A DNA stretch of 37,373 nt from Rhodobacterales bacterium CG2_30_65_12. GTDB lineage: Bacteria; Pseudomonadota; Alphaproteobacteria; Rhodobacterales; Rhodobacteraceae. Shown here one piece after another: positions 8,462-16,217 of this stretch; positions within the stretch are counted from its first letter, which is position 1; every line of letters starts with the position of its first letter. The position numbers were made by a program, and so were the translations under genes. Under the pieces are notes generated by a model. It did not search any database. It saw only the letters and a program-made list of their open reading frames with translations, and was not told the DNA's origin. Location of the stretch: assembly GCA_001873585.1 (NCBI GenBank), contig MNZL01000136.1, positions 1 through 37,373 on the forward strand, given 5' to 3'.

Positions 8462-9073
8462 TCAGTGCGCAAAGATGTCGATCTCGGGCCAACCCATGAG
8501 ATCGAGCTGCGCCCGCGTCGGCAGAAAGGCAAACGCCGCCTCCGCCACCTGCGTGCGGCCCTCTCGGGCGAGTCGCGCATCGAGTTGCTCTTTCAGCCGG
8601 TGCAGATACAGCACGTCTGAAGCGGCATAGTCGAGCTGCGCTGGGCTGAGCTCTTCGCTGCCCCAGTCTGATTGCTGCTGCTGCTTGGAAACATCGACGC
8701 GCAGAAGTTCTTCAAGCAGAACCTTCAGGCCGTGGCGGTCGGTGTAGGTGCGCACCAGTTTCGAGGCGATCTTGGTGCAATAGACCGGCTGCGTGAGCAC
8801 CCCGAAAGCGTTCAGCAGCGCGGCGATATCGAATCGGCCAAAATGGAACAGCTTCAGCGTATTCGGGTCGGTGAGCATCTTCACAAGATTCGGTGCTTCC
8901 GTCTGGCCCTTCTCGATCTGCACGATGTGGGCATTGCCGTCGCCACCCGAGAGCTGCACCACGCAAAGCCGGTCTCGGTGCGGGTTGAGCCCCATGGTCT
9001 CGGTGTCGATCGCCACAATCGGGCCGAGGGCAAGCCCGTCGGGCAGATCGCGCTTGTAGAGGTGGTTGGCCAT
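8462..9073 (-). CDS. rnd: Ribonuclease D, short form
   Basis: A 203-residue DEDDy 3-prime to 5-prime exonuclease acting on tRNA and other structured RNA ends. The catalytic acids are visible: D23 and E25 in AIDTETMGL, the Asp in FHFGRFDIAAL, and the Tyr/Asp pair in DYAASDVLYL. It lacks the HRDC domains found in the E. coli enzyme, which is normal for the short alphaproteobacterial form. The ATG is preceded by GAGG at proper spacing. It is on the same strand as hpf but 257 bases away. It marks the housekeeping side of the left boundary of the sulfur gene region. Confidence 0.9.
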   Translation of the reverse strand: MANHLYKRDLPDGLALGPIVAIDTETMGLNPHRDRLCVVQLSGGDGNAHIVQIEKGQTEAPNLVKMLTDPNTLKLFHFGRFDIAALLNAFGVLTQPVYCTKIASKLVRTYTDRHGLKVLLEELLRVDVSKQQQQSDWGSEELSPAQLDYAASDVLYLHRLKEQLDARLAREGRTQVAEAAFAFLPTRAQLDLMGWPEIDIFAH

Positions 9074-9182
9074 GGTTGCCTCGCGTTGTTTGCGCGCTTG
9101 ATAGAGGCAATGGCAGGCCGGTTCAACGACCGCGTGGTGACCGCGCGCAATAAAAACTCTAACGCTGACTTCTTTGGTCTTG

Positions 9183-9219
9183 AAATACCTCGGGGAGCGC
9201 GAGGGGCAGCGCCCCTCGC
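9183..9219 (-). terminator. Hairpin with CCCCGAGGTATTT element after mrp
   Basis: GCGAGGGGC at 9199-9207 pairs perfectly with GCCCCTCGC at 9211-9219 around a 3-base loop. Read on the minus strand it follows the mrp stop by about 20 bases and is continued by GCTCCCCGAGGTATTTCA. I recall this GAGGTATTT tail after terminators in many Rhodobacteraceae. It lacks a clean T-tract, so factor-independent termination is plausible rather than certain. Confidence 0.5.
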
Positions 9220-9238
9220 CCCCTGCGCCACCCCCGGC

Positions 9239-10381
9239 TCACGCGTCCTCGTCTTCGTCCTCAGCCATGCCGAGAAGCGCCGCCACTTTCAGCGCCACCT
9301 TCTTGTAATGCTCGGCATGCACACCGCCCGGGTCGGCGACGATGCAGGGTTTGCCGGCGTCGGAGGTCTTGCGAATGTCCATGTGCAGCGGAATCGCACC
9401 GAGAAACATCACGCCGAGCCGGCGCGCATCGGCCTCGGCGCCACCGTGACCAAAGATCTCGCTCACCTCGCCGCAATGCGGGCAGACGAAGGACGACATG
9501 TTTTCGATGATCCCGAGGATCGGCACGTCGACGTCCTTGAACATCTTGAGGCCCTTGCGGGCGTCAACCAGCGCAAGGTCTTGCGGGGTGGAGACGATCA
9601 CCGCGCCCGAAAGCGGGGTTTGCTGGGCCATGGTAAGCTGGGCATCGCCGGTGCCTGGCGGCATGTCGAGCACGAGGAAATCGAGCTCGCCCCATTCCAC
9701 ATCGCGGGTCATCTGCATCAGCGCGGTCACCACCATCGGCCCGCGCCAGATCACCGGGCTTTCTTCGTCCTGCAAAAAGCCCATCGACATGACCTTCATG
9801 CCATACTTCTCGATCGGCAGGATCTTGTCGCCCTTCATCGCCGGGCGGTCCTTGATATCGAGCAGGCGCGGGATCGAGGGGCCGTAGATATCGCCATCCA
9901 GCAGCCCCACCTTGAAGCCCAGCGCGGCGAGCGTGGCGGCAAGGTTTACCGCCGTGGTCGATTTTCCCACGCCGCCCTTGCCGGAAGCAACCGCAACGAT
10001 GTGCTTGATGCCGGGAATCGCCGCTTGCGCCGGGCGCATGTCTGGCCCGGGCACGCCGGGGTTTTTCGGCGGCACAGTGCGCAGCTTCGGCGGTTCGGCG
10101 GGCGCAGTCTCGGGCGCCAGGCCGGCCCCCTTCTCGCCGGTGAGCACCACCAGAAGGTTGGTGATCTGGGGAATGTTTTTTTTCATCCGCCGCTCTATAT
10201 CCCCCTTGAGCGCCTTGAGATCGCCAATGAAATCGCCGGGCACGTTGACTGACACAACGACCTTGTGATCGTTGATCGCCACGTCCTTCTCCGCAACCAG
10301 CCCCGCCTCGACGATATTGCCCTTCACGCCATCGGCGGTGACCTTGGCGAGGTTCGCCATGATCCGTGTGATCATCATCAT
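9239..10381 (-). CDS. mrp: Mrp/ApbC/NBP35-family iron-sulfur carrier ATPase
   Basis: A 380-residue protein. The N-terminal 80 residues form a MIP18/DUF59-like domain. Residues 134-142 are the deviant Walker A GKGGVGKST, followed by DGDIYGPSIPRLL and LDMPPGTGDAQL, all typical of Mrp. A CxxC pair (FVCPHCGE, near residue 290) would bridge a 4Fe-4S cluster between two subunits. The start is the first of three ATG codons, 5 bases from GGGAGGAA. It lies 24 bases after soeC and probably shares its transcript. The island encodes many Fe-S proteins (SoeAB, DsrABKLO), so a role in loading clusters there is a fair inference; a general housekeeping role is equally possible. Confidence 0.88.
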   Translation of the reverse strand: MMMITRIMANLAKVTADGVKGNIVEAGLVAEKDVAINDHKVVVSVNVPGDFIGDLKALKGDIERRMKKNIPQITNLLVVLTGEKGAGLAPETAPAEPPKLRTVPPKNPGVPGPDMRPAQAAIPGIKHIVAVASGKGGVGKSTTAVNLAATLAALGFKVGLLDGDIYGPSIPRLLDIKDRPAMKGDKILPIEKYGMKVMSMGFLQDEESPVIWRGPMVVTALMQMTRDVEWGELDFLVLDMPPGTGDAQLTMAQQTPLSGAVIVSTPQDLALVDARKGLKMFKDVDVPILGIIENMSSFVCPHCGEVSEIFGHGGAEADARRLGVMFLGAIPLHMDIRKTSDAGKPCIVADPGGVHAEHYKKVALKVAALLGMAEDEDEDA

Positions 10382-10405
10382 CTGAATTCCTCCCTGGCGC
10401 GGACG

Positions 10406-11281
10406 TCAGCCGCGCGAATAGTAGAGCGACACCACGTGTTCGGCTTCGGCAAAGAACAGCCAACGCGATGTAAAGACACCCGCGAGGTGGATCACCAGCA
10501 CGGCTATGGCCATCGGCATGCTGGCCGGCAGCAGCAGCAGCATGGCAACCGGAATCACCCCGATCAGCAGGGTGGCGATGATGCGCAGCTTCTGGCTGTG
10601 CTTGCGGCCGACGTGATACACCATCTCGTCGAGGATGTAGTTGCGCGCGGTGTGCGCAGTTTCAAACATCCGCACCTTGCCCACGGCCCCCAGGCCGGTG
10701 GCCGTGCCCTTGTCGGAGCCGGTGTCGAGGAGGCGCTTGTCGCCCATGATCCAGCCGGCCCATTGCAGCACGGTCACCAGCAGGATAAGCACACCGGCCA
10801 CCGTGGGCTGCATCGAGAGCAGCGCACCGCCGGCAATCGCGTAGGTGAGAAACAGCACCGGGTTGATCGCCATGTTCCAGCGCGGCACCGTCTTGAGCTG
10901 GGTGTAGATCATCGAGGTGGAAAACACCGTCAGCAGAGCCAGCGCGGCACCGACATAGCCAAACACCGGCAGGTTGAGCGCAAAGAAGATCCGCCCAATG
11001 GCGTAGACGGCGAAAACAAGCAGCGTGATCACCGCAAGCACGCCCTCGCGCGAGAGCCACGAGGTTTGCCACTGGCTGAACGCATAGATCGCGTTCTTCT
11101 TGTTGCCGAGGTGGAAGACCGACGAGAGCAGGCCGCCGACGCTGAGCGCATAGGCCATGAAGAACACGCCAAACGACGCCACGCCATAGAAATCGGGAAT
11201 GCCGAGCCCAAGCCACATCAAGAGCCCGAAGCCAAGGCCGGAGATCGAGGTGAAGATGATTACGGAGGGTGCCGGGTGCAT
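10406..11281 (-). CDS. soeC: Sulfite dehydrogenase membrane subunit SoeC (DmsC-like)
   Basis: A 291-residue integral membrane protein of the DmsC/NrfD type. About eight hydrophobic segments are visible, beginning with VIIFTSISGLGFGLLMWLGL near residue 8 and ending with MAIAVLVIHLAGVFT. It should anchor SoeAB to the inner face of the cytoplasmic membrane and pass electrons from sulfite oxidation to quinone. Its start shares one base with the soeB stop (TGATG), so the three subunits are translationally coupled. Assignment to Soe rather than to DMSO reductase or polysulfide reductase rests on the large subunit lacking a TAT signal and on the sulfur-oxidation neighbourhood. Confidence 0.85.
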   Translation of the reverse strand: MHPAPSVIIFTSISGLGFGLLMWLGLGIPDFYGVASFGVFFMAYALSVGGLLSSVFHLGNKKNAIYAFSQWQTSWLSREGVLAVITLLVFAVYAIGRIFFALNLPVFGYVGAALALLTVFSTSMIYTQLKTVPRWNMAINPVLFLTYAIAGGALLSMQPTVAGVLILLVTVLQWAGWIMGDKRLLDTGSDKGTATGLGAVGKVRMFETAHTARNYILDEMVYHVGRKHSQKLRIIATLLIGVIPVAMLLLLPASMPMAIAVLVIHLAGVFTSRWLFFAEAEHVVSLYYSRG

Positions 11282-12024
11282 CAGAGTCTCTCCAGTGCCT
11301 TGTCGAGCCAGCCGAGGAAGCCCGTGGGCTCTTCAGCGACGGTTTCGAGCGCCTTGGGCGGCGTTTTGTCGAGCGTGTCTTTCGGGCGCGGCGGCAGGTA
11401 TTTGTTGACGGGCCTGGTGCCCTGCTCGGGCATCAGGTCAAACCCGCCGCGCTCCGCGACCAGCTTGGAAACATCAGAGTCGGGATCGCCGAGATCCCCG
11501 AAGTGGCGCGCGCCCGCCGGGCAGGTGCGCACGCAGGCGGGCACACGGTCAACCTCGGGAATGTTGTCGTTGTAGATCCGATCAACGCAAAGCGTGCATT
11601 TTTTCATGATGCCCGCGTCACGATCAAGCTCCCGCGCGCCGTAAGGACAGGCCCAGGCGCAGAGGCCGCAGCCAATACAGCGATCTTCGTTGACCAGCAC
11701 GATCCCATCTTCGACGCGCTTGTAGCTCGCCCCGGTCGGGCAGACGGTCACGCAAGGCGCATCCTCGCAGTGCAGGCACGATTTGGGGAAGTGCACCGTT
11801 TGCGATGGGCCACCGTCCTTGGGCGCGATCTCGTAGTTGAACACGCGATTGAGGAAGGTGCCCTCCGGATCGGCGCCATATGGGTCGATATCCGACAGCG
11901 GCGCGCCGTAGTTCTGGGTGTTCCAGCCCTTGCAGGCGGTCACGCAGCCATGACAACCGACGCAGGTGTCGAGGTCGATCACCAGGCCGAGCTTTTTACG
12001 GGTTTCCTGTGGAAGCTTGGTCAT
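11281..12024 (-). CDS. soeB: Sulfite dehydrogenase iron-sulfur subunit SoeB
   Basis: A 247-residue ferredoxin-like electron-transfer subunit. Four cysteine groups for four 4Fe-4S clusters are visible: CVGCHGCVTAC at residues 21-31, CLHCEDAPCVTVCP, CIGCGLCAWACP, and CTLC with VPACVRTCP. It carries electrons from the molybdenum site of SoeA to SoeC. There is no signal peptide, in line with a cytoplasmic enzyme. Start and stop both overlap the neighbouring subunit genes by one base. The C-terminal 50 residues are Pro- and acid-rich. DmsB-like proteins of other enzymes share the same layout, so the name depends on context. Confidence 0.88.
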   Translation of the reverse strand: MTKLPQETRKKLGLVIDLDTCVGCHGCVTACKGWNTQNYGAPLSDIDPYGADPEGTFLNRVFNYEIAPKDGGPSQTVHFPKSCLHCEDAPCVTVCPTGASYKRVEDGIVLVNEDRCIGCGLCAWACPYGARELDRDAGIMKKCTLCVDRIYNDNIPEVDRVPACVRTCPAGARHFGDLGDPDSDVSKLVAERGGFDLMPEQGTRPVNKYLPPRPKDTLDKTPPKALETVAEEPTGFLGWLDKALERL

Positions 12025-14834
12025 CAGATCTTCCTCGCAACGACTTTGGGGCCCTTGCCGACCGGCGATTTGATCGGCGGGAAGACGGGCTGGGCCTCGC
12101 TCGGTTTCGGCACGGCCTTCTCCACCTTGACGCGCAAATCAAACCACGCCGCCTGACCAGTGACCGGATCGCTGTTGGACCAGCGCATGCCGTCGCCCTT
12201 TGGCGGTTGCAGCTCATGGATCAAATGGTTGAGCAGGAAGCCCTCGGTGGCCTCGGTGGCCTTTTCGTCGAGCGCCCAGGCGCCCTTGCGCTTGCCAATG
12301 GCATTCCATGTCCAGATCGTTTGGTCATTGAGGCCCTCGTGCAGCGCCACCGGCACCACGATCGACCCGTGCACCGAGCTTATCCGGGCATAATCGCCCT
12401 CCTCGAACCCTTGCTTTTCCCAGATCTTCTTCGGCAGATACATCGCGTTCTTGCCAGTGATCTGGCGCAGCCAGGCGTTTTGCGAGCCCCAGGAGTGATA
12501 CATCTGCATTGGCCGCTGGGTGAGCGCATGCACGTTGAACTCGCTCACGTCGACGTTGCTGTCTTCAAATGGCTCATACCAGATCGGCAGCGGGTCCATC
12601 GTGCGTTTGATGCGCTCGCGCAGGTTATCGGGCGGCTGGGTTTCGCCATGGCCCTCGGCGGCAAGCTGCATCTTGCGCAGCGGCTCGACGTAAAGGTTGA
12701 AGGCGTAGAATTGCGGTGAATCGTAGAGCCCGATCTCGACCGCCCAATCCTGATAGGCCTTGTTCCACGGCTTGTAGAATTGCGCCTCTTCGGGGATGTG
12801 GCCGATCCAGAAACCGCCATTGTCGATATAGGCCTGGATCTGGTTCGGGTTGGCCTCGCCACGGCCCGATTTCGAGCCGTCCTTGCCACGAAACCCCGAA
12901 AGCGGGCCGACGCCGGGGCGGCGTTCGTGGTTTTGGATGTAGTCGGCGTAATCGGCCCACTTCGCGTTGCCGTCTTCGTCGGTGAAGCCCGGCAGCTTCA
13001 TCCTGTTGGCAAGCTCGACCAGCACGTTCTGGAACGGGCGCACGTCACGATCCGGTTCAACCAGCGGCCAGCGGATGCTGTCGGCGGCGGCTTCGGCTTC
13101 GCAGATCGGCCGATCAAGCAACGAGATGCAATCGTAGCGCTCAAGATAGGTGGTGTCGGGCAGGATCAGATCGGCATAGGCCACCGTTTCCGAGCTGTAG
13201 GCGTCGGAGTAGATGATATGCGGGATCACATAATCGCCGTTCTCATCCTTGTCGGTAAGCATGCGGATCACGTCGCCCGTGTTCATCGACGAGTTCCACG
13301 CCATGTTGGCCATGTAGAGAAACAGCGTGTCGATCTTGTAGGGATCGCCGGCATGGGCGTTGGAAATGACCATGTGCATCATGCCGTGGGCCGAAAACGG
13401 GTTTTCCCAAGTGAAGGCCTTGTCGATCCGTTTGGCCTTGCCCTCGTCGTCGATCAGCAGGTGTTCCGGCCCGAGCGGGTAGCCCAGGTGCGGCCCGTCG
13501 AGCGGTTTGCCCGGGGTCACACCGGCATGCGGCCTGGGGTGCGCCTCGACCGGCTTGGGATAGGGCGGCTTGAAGCGGAAGCCGCCGGGCACCTCGACCG
13601 AGCCGAGCAGGATTTGCAGCACATGCAGCGCGCGGGCGGTCTGAAAGCCATTCGAGTGGGCCGAGATGCCGCGCATGGCATGAAAGCTGATCGGGCGGCC
13701 GATCATCTTGTCGTGCTTTTCGCCCTTCCAGTCGGTCCATTCCACATCAAGGCTGATCTCTTCCTCAAAGGCCACGCGGGCGAACTCTGCGGCGATGTTG
13801 CGGATCCGCTGCGCCGTGAGCCCACAGCGCTCGGCCACCGCCTCGGGCGCATACTCAGCCGAGAGATATTTCGCCGCCATGAGCTGAAATACGGTGCGGT
13901 TGCCGTCGTGGCTGGCCGCGAGATTGGCGATCACGCCGGGTTTGTCGAAGGCGTCCGCCTTGCCGGTGTTCTGGTCGATCACCAGCGGCTTGCCGTCTTT
14001 ATCGCGGATGAACAGGCCCTTTTGTGGCCCCTCCGCTTCGTTCACGATAAAGCCCGCATTGGTGTAGCGGCGCAGGTAGTCGAGATCGACCTTGCCGGAG
14101 CGGAACAGCTCGTGGACGATCGACAGGATCAAAAGCCCATCGGTGCCGGGGGTGATGCCCACCCAATCGTCGGCCACGGCGTTGTAGCCCGAGCGGATCG
14201 GGTTGATCCCCATCACCTTGCCGCCATGGCCCTTCATCTTGCCGATGCCGATCTTGATCGGGTTGCTATCGTGGTCTTCCGCAACGCCGAACAGCACGAA
14301 AAGCTTGGTGCGGTCCCAATCGGGCTGGCCAAATTCCCAGAACGCGCCGCCCATCGTATAGATCCCACCAGCGGCCATGTTGACCGAGCAGAAGCCGCCG
14401 TGCGCGGCGTGGTTGGGGGTGCCGTAGCTTTGGCCCCAGAATGCGGTAAAGCTCTGGCTCTGGTCGCGGCCAGTGAAGAAGGCGAGCTTTTTCGGGTCGG
14501 ACTCACGGATCGGTTCAAGCCAGCTCACCGCGATATCAAGCGCCTCGTCCCACGAGATTTCCTCAAACTCGCCCGAGCCGCGCGGGCCAACACGCTTGAG
14601 CGGCGCACGCAGGCGGCTCGGCGCGTAATGCTGCATGATCCCTGAAGATCCTTTGCCGCAGAGCACACCCTTGTTGACCGGGTGATCACGGTTGCCCTCG
14701 ATATAGGCCACCTGCCCATTCTTGAGGTGCACGTTGATGCCGCAGCGGCAGGCACACATGTAGCAGGTCGTCTTGCGGATCTCATCCGAAATGGGCGGCG
14801 ATGTCTCGATCTGGATGTTCTCGGGTCTCGTCAT
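12024..14834 (-). CDS. soeA: Sulfite dehydrogenase molybdopterin subunit SoeA
   Basis: A 936-residue member of the DMSO reductase family that binds bis-MGD. It oxidises sulfite to sulfate in the cytoplasm. C24, C27, C31 and C59 form the C-x2-C-x3-C-x27-C site for a 4Fe-4S cluster. Molybdopterin oxidoreductase and dinucleotide-binding domains follow (WEFGQPDWDRTKLFVLFG, then GKNAMYLPKKIWEKQG near the end). The start MTRPENIQIE lacks a twin-arginine signal, which separates SoeA from exported relatives. No good ribosome site precedes the ATG, and a promoter-like motif lies only about 10 bases upstream, so the mRNA may be almost leaderless. In purple sulfur bacteria SoeABC is the main cytoplasmic route from Dsr-made sulfite to sulfate. 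Confidence 0.88.
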   Translation of the reverse strand: MTRPENIQIETSPPISDEIRKTTCYMCACRCGINVHLKNGQVAYIEGNRDHPVNKGVLCGKGSSGIMQHYAPSRLRAPLKRVGPRGSGEFEEISWDEALDIAVSWLEPIRESDPKKLAFFTGRDQSQSFTAFWGQSYGTPNHAAHGGFCSVNMAAGGIYTMGGAFWEFGQPDWDRTKLFVLFGVAEDHDSNPIKIGIGKMKGHGGKVMGINPIRSGYNAVADDWVGITPGTDGLLILSIVHELFRSGKVDLDYLRRYTNAGFIVNEAEGPQKGLFIRDKDGKPLVIDQNTGKADAFDKPGVIANLAASHDGNRTVFQLMAAKYLSAEYAPEAVAERCGLTAQRIRNIAAEFARVAFEEEISLDVEWTDWKGEKHDKMIGRPISFHAMRGISAHSNGFQTARALHVLQILLGSVEVPGGFRFKPPYPKPVEAHPRPHAGVTPGKPLDGPHLGYPLGPEHLLIDDEGKAKRIDKAFTWENPFSAHGMMHMVISNAHAGDPYKIDTLFLYMANMAWNSSMNTGDVIRMLTDKDENGDYVIPHIIYSDAYSSETVAYADLILPDTTYLERYDCISLLDRPICEAEAAADSIRWPLVEPDRDVRPFQNVLVELANRMKLPGFTDEDGNAKWADYADYIQNHERRPGVGPLSGFRGKDGSKSGRGEANPNQIQAYIDNGGFWIGHIPEEAQFYKPWNKAYQDWAVEIGLYDSPQFYAFNLYVEPLRKMQLAAEGHGETQPPDNLRERIKRTMDPLPIWYEPFEDSNVDVSEFNVHALTQRPMQMYHSWGSQNAWLRQITGKNAMYLPKKIWEKQGFEEGDYARISSVHGSIVVPVALHEGLNDQTIWTWNAIGKRKGAWALDEKATEATEGFLLNHLIHELQPPKGDGMRWSNSDPVTGQAAWFDLRVKVEKAVPKPSEAQPVFPPIKSPVGKGPKVVARKI

Positions 14835-14841
14835 CGGCTTA

Positions 14842-14871
14842 CATCTCTACATTTGGATATTTGAATGAACA
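14842..14871 (-). promoter_or_regulatory. Candidate soeA promoter/operator sharing a motif with dsrA
   Basis: On the plus strand an imperfect inverted repeat ACATTT-N8-GAATGA spans 14849-14868. Read on the minus strand, the 30 bases 14871-14842 match the dsrA upstream motif (31590-31561) at 20 positions with no gaps, counted by eye. The core shared pieces are CATTC, TATC, ATGT and AGAT. If the dsrA alignment marks -35 and -10, transcription of soeA would begin only a few bases before its ATG. The ATTC-N8-GAAT arrangement resembles sites of BigR/SqrR-type ArsR repressors, and an ArsR gene is adjacent. Confidence 0.5.
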
Positions 14872-14875
14872 TCGC

Positions 14876-14897
14876 ACAAAAATTGCGCGACGCAATT
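14876..14897 (-). terminator. Terminator of the arsR gene
   Basis: AATTGCG and CGCAATT (14881-14897) form a perfect 7-base stem with a 3-base loop. Read on the minus strand it ends in a run of five T. It lies just after the arsR stop and before the soeA promoter motif, so it probably separates the two transcripts. A double use as an operator is possible because the repeat is palindromic. Confidence 0.55.
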
Positions 14898-14913
14898 CTT
14901 TTTTGGTCGGATA

Positions 14914-15255
14914 TTACGGGTGGAAGGCGAATTCCTTGAGCATCTCCGGGTCGGGAACGTAGATACCCTGGAGCGTTTCGATCACGTTTCGCGCCTCGTC
15001 GGAGTGGAGCGAGTAGTAGACCGATTGCGCTTCGCGCCGGGCTGAAACCAGCCGCTCGCCGCGCATGATGGCGAGCTGTTGCGATACCGTCGACTGGCCG
15101 AGGCCGGTGGCAACCTGGAGCTGCTGCACCGAAAGCTCGCCGTCGGCGAGGTAGCACAGGATCAACAGGCGTTTCGGATTGGACAGGATGCGCAGCAATT
15201 CGCTGGCCACCTCTGCTATCTCGGCCCGGTTTTGCGGGCCTATGTTCGGGTCCAT
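14914..15255 (-). CDS. ArsR-family transcriptional regulator
   Basis: A 113-residue winged-helix regulator. The ArsR fold is clear: SELLRILSNPKRLLILCYL, the recognition helix in GLGQSTVSQQLAIMR, then a wing ending AQSVYYSLHSD. It contains one cysteine only, C34 in LILCYLADGE. This matches the first of the two redox cysteines of the sulfide sensors SqrR/BigR and of sHdrR; the second, near the C-terminus, is missing. The ATG at 15255 sits 5 bases from GGAGGAG; a GTG at 15273 would overlap that site and was rejected. It is divergent from dsrE2-tusA and upstream of soeABC, so it is the obvious candidate regulator of the island. Ligand and sites are inferred. Confidence 0.85.
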   Translation of the reverse strand: MDPNIGPQNRAEIAEVASELLRILSNPKRLLILCYLADGELSVQQLQVATGLGQSTVSQQLAIMRGERLVSARREAQSVYYSLHSDEARNVIETLQGIYVPDPEMLKEFAFHP

Positions 15256-15388
15256 CGGCTCTCCTCCCGTCACGCGCCGAACAACAAAGCGCGATTCCCC
15301 TCCGCTTACGCAGAGTCTTCTTGACGTGTGATCATTTTATATTCAACAATTTCTATACACAAATAAACACCAAAAGGGAGGGCCCGCT
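15256..15388. promoter_or_regulatory. Divergent promoter region, arsR / dsrE2
   Basis: This AT-rich 133-base gap serves two divergent units. For arsR (minus strand) TTGTGT at 15362-15357 and TATAAAAT at 15341-15334 make a reasonable promoter with a 15-base spacer. For dsrE2 (plus strand) TTGACG at 15321-15326 looks like a -35 box but no good -10 lies at normal distance. TTTATATTC at 15336-15344 resembles the left half of the soeA/dsrA motif (TTTACATTC) and overlaps the arsR -10 region, so autoregulation is possible. The dsrE2 ribosome site GGGAGG is at 15376-15381. Confidence 0.45.
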
Positions 15389-15886
15389 GTGCTTGATGCT
15401 GGCGACAACACCAAAAAGATGACGCTGATCGTCACAAAGGGTACGCTCGACTGGGCCTATCCGCCCTTCATCCTGGGCACGACAGCAGCTGCCATGGACG
15501 TTGAAGTGACTATGTTTTTCACTTTCTACGGTCTACAGCTTTTGAAGAAAGACCTCGACCTGAAAGTGTCGACGCTGGGCAACCCGGCGATGCAGATGCC
15601 GATGGGCGGGATGCACATGTCGATGCCGAACATCATGCCGATGATTCCCGGGGTCGACCGGATGACAACGACGATGATGAAGAATCTGATCAAGAAAAAG
15701 GGCGTAGCCTCGATCGAGGATCTGCGCGAGGCCGCCGTCGACCTTGAAATCAAGATGATTGCCTGCCAAATGACGCTCGATCTGTTCGAGATCGACAAGA
15801 GCGAGCTCATCGACGAAATCGAGATCGGTGGCGCCGCAAGCTGGATGGAAGAAGCGGCTTCGTCTGATATCAACCTCTACCTCTGA
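15389..15886 (+). CDS. dsrE2: DsrE2 sulfur-trafficking protein
   Basis: A 165-residue DsrE/DsrF-like protein. The fold begins MTLIVTKGTLDWAYPPFIL, and the conserved cysteine C126 in KMIACQMTLDLF is the expected persulfide carrier. The segment from about residue 68 to 97 is very Met-rich (11 methionines). The family usually occurs with rhodanese and TusA and helps pass sulfane sulfur to the Dsr or Hdr-like machinery in the cytoplasm or at the membrane. The start is a GTG 7 bases from GGGAGG; a later ATG (residue 11) is less likely. It is followed at 34 bases by tusA, and no rhodanese gene accompanies the pair. Confidence 0.88.
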   Translation: MLDAGDNTKKMTLIVTKGTLDWAYPPFILGTTAAAMDVEVTMFFTFYGLQLLKKDLDLKVSTLGNPAMQMPMGGMHMSMPNIMPMIPGVDRMTTTMMKNLIKKKGVASIEDLREAAVDLEIKMIACQMTLDLFEIDKSELIDEIEIGGAASWMEEAASSDINLYL

Positions 15887-15920
15887 ACAGAACACCGGAA
15901 CGCCAAAGGGAGGATACCAT

Positions 15921-16145
15921 ATGGCCGATCAAGTTCTCGATGCGAAGGGGCTCAACTGCCCGCTTCCGATTCTCAAGACCAAGAAAGCGCTCAAGGGCAT
16001 GACCTCAGGTCAGGTGCTGGAGGTGATGGCCACCGATCCCGGCTCGATCGCCGACATGACAGCCTTCTGCAACCAGACCGGCAACGAACTGATGAGCCAG
16101 TCGAACGAAGGCGATGTCTACACTTTCGAGATCAAGGTCTCCTGA
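15921..16145 (+). CDS. tusA: Sulfur carrier protein TusA
   Basis: A 74-residue SirA/TusA-family protein. The sulfur-carrying cysteine is C13 in LNCPLPILKTKKAL, the CPxP motif of the family. It accepts persulfide sulfur, here probably from or together with DsrE2, and hands it to DsrEFH. The ATG at 15921 follows GGGAGGA at 15908-15914; a longer open frame reaching back into dsrE2 was rejected. It is the second and last gene of the dsrE2-tusA unit and is followed by a strong terminator. TusA paralogues also serve tRNA thiolation and molybdenum cofactor synthesis, but the context points to sulfur oxidation. Confidence 0.93.
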   Translation: MADQVLDAKGLNCPLPILKTKKALKGMTSGQVLEVMATDPGSIADMTAFCNQTGNELMSQSNEGDVYTFEIKVS

Positions 16146-16168
16146 CCCTGATCGCTTGCAACGCGTTG

Positions 16169-16203
16169 CCCCGCCGGATCGCTCCGGTGGGGCTTTTTGT
16201 TTG
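16169..16203. terminator. Intrinsic terminator after tusA
   Basis: GCCCCGCCGGA and TCCGGTGGGGC (16169-16194) form an 11-base stem with one mismatch around a 4-base loop, followed by TTTTTG. It is a textbook factor-independent terminator for the plus strand. Because cpdB converges on it, it may also serve that gene in the other direction, although that side has no T-run. Confidence 0.85.
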
Positions 16204-16217
16204 CCGCTCTCCGCGTC

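Noticed and set aside
8672..10252. 526-residue plus-strand open frame
   Set aside because: Runs antisense through rnd and mrp, both of which are certain genes.
12780..14645. 621-residue plus-strand open frame
   Set aside because: It is the antisense shadow of soeA, whose motifs and gene overlaps are clear; the translation has no recognisable domain.
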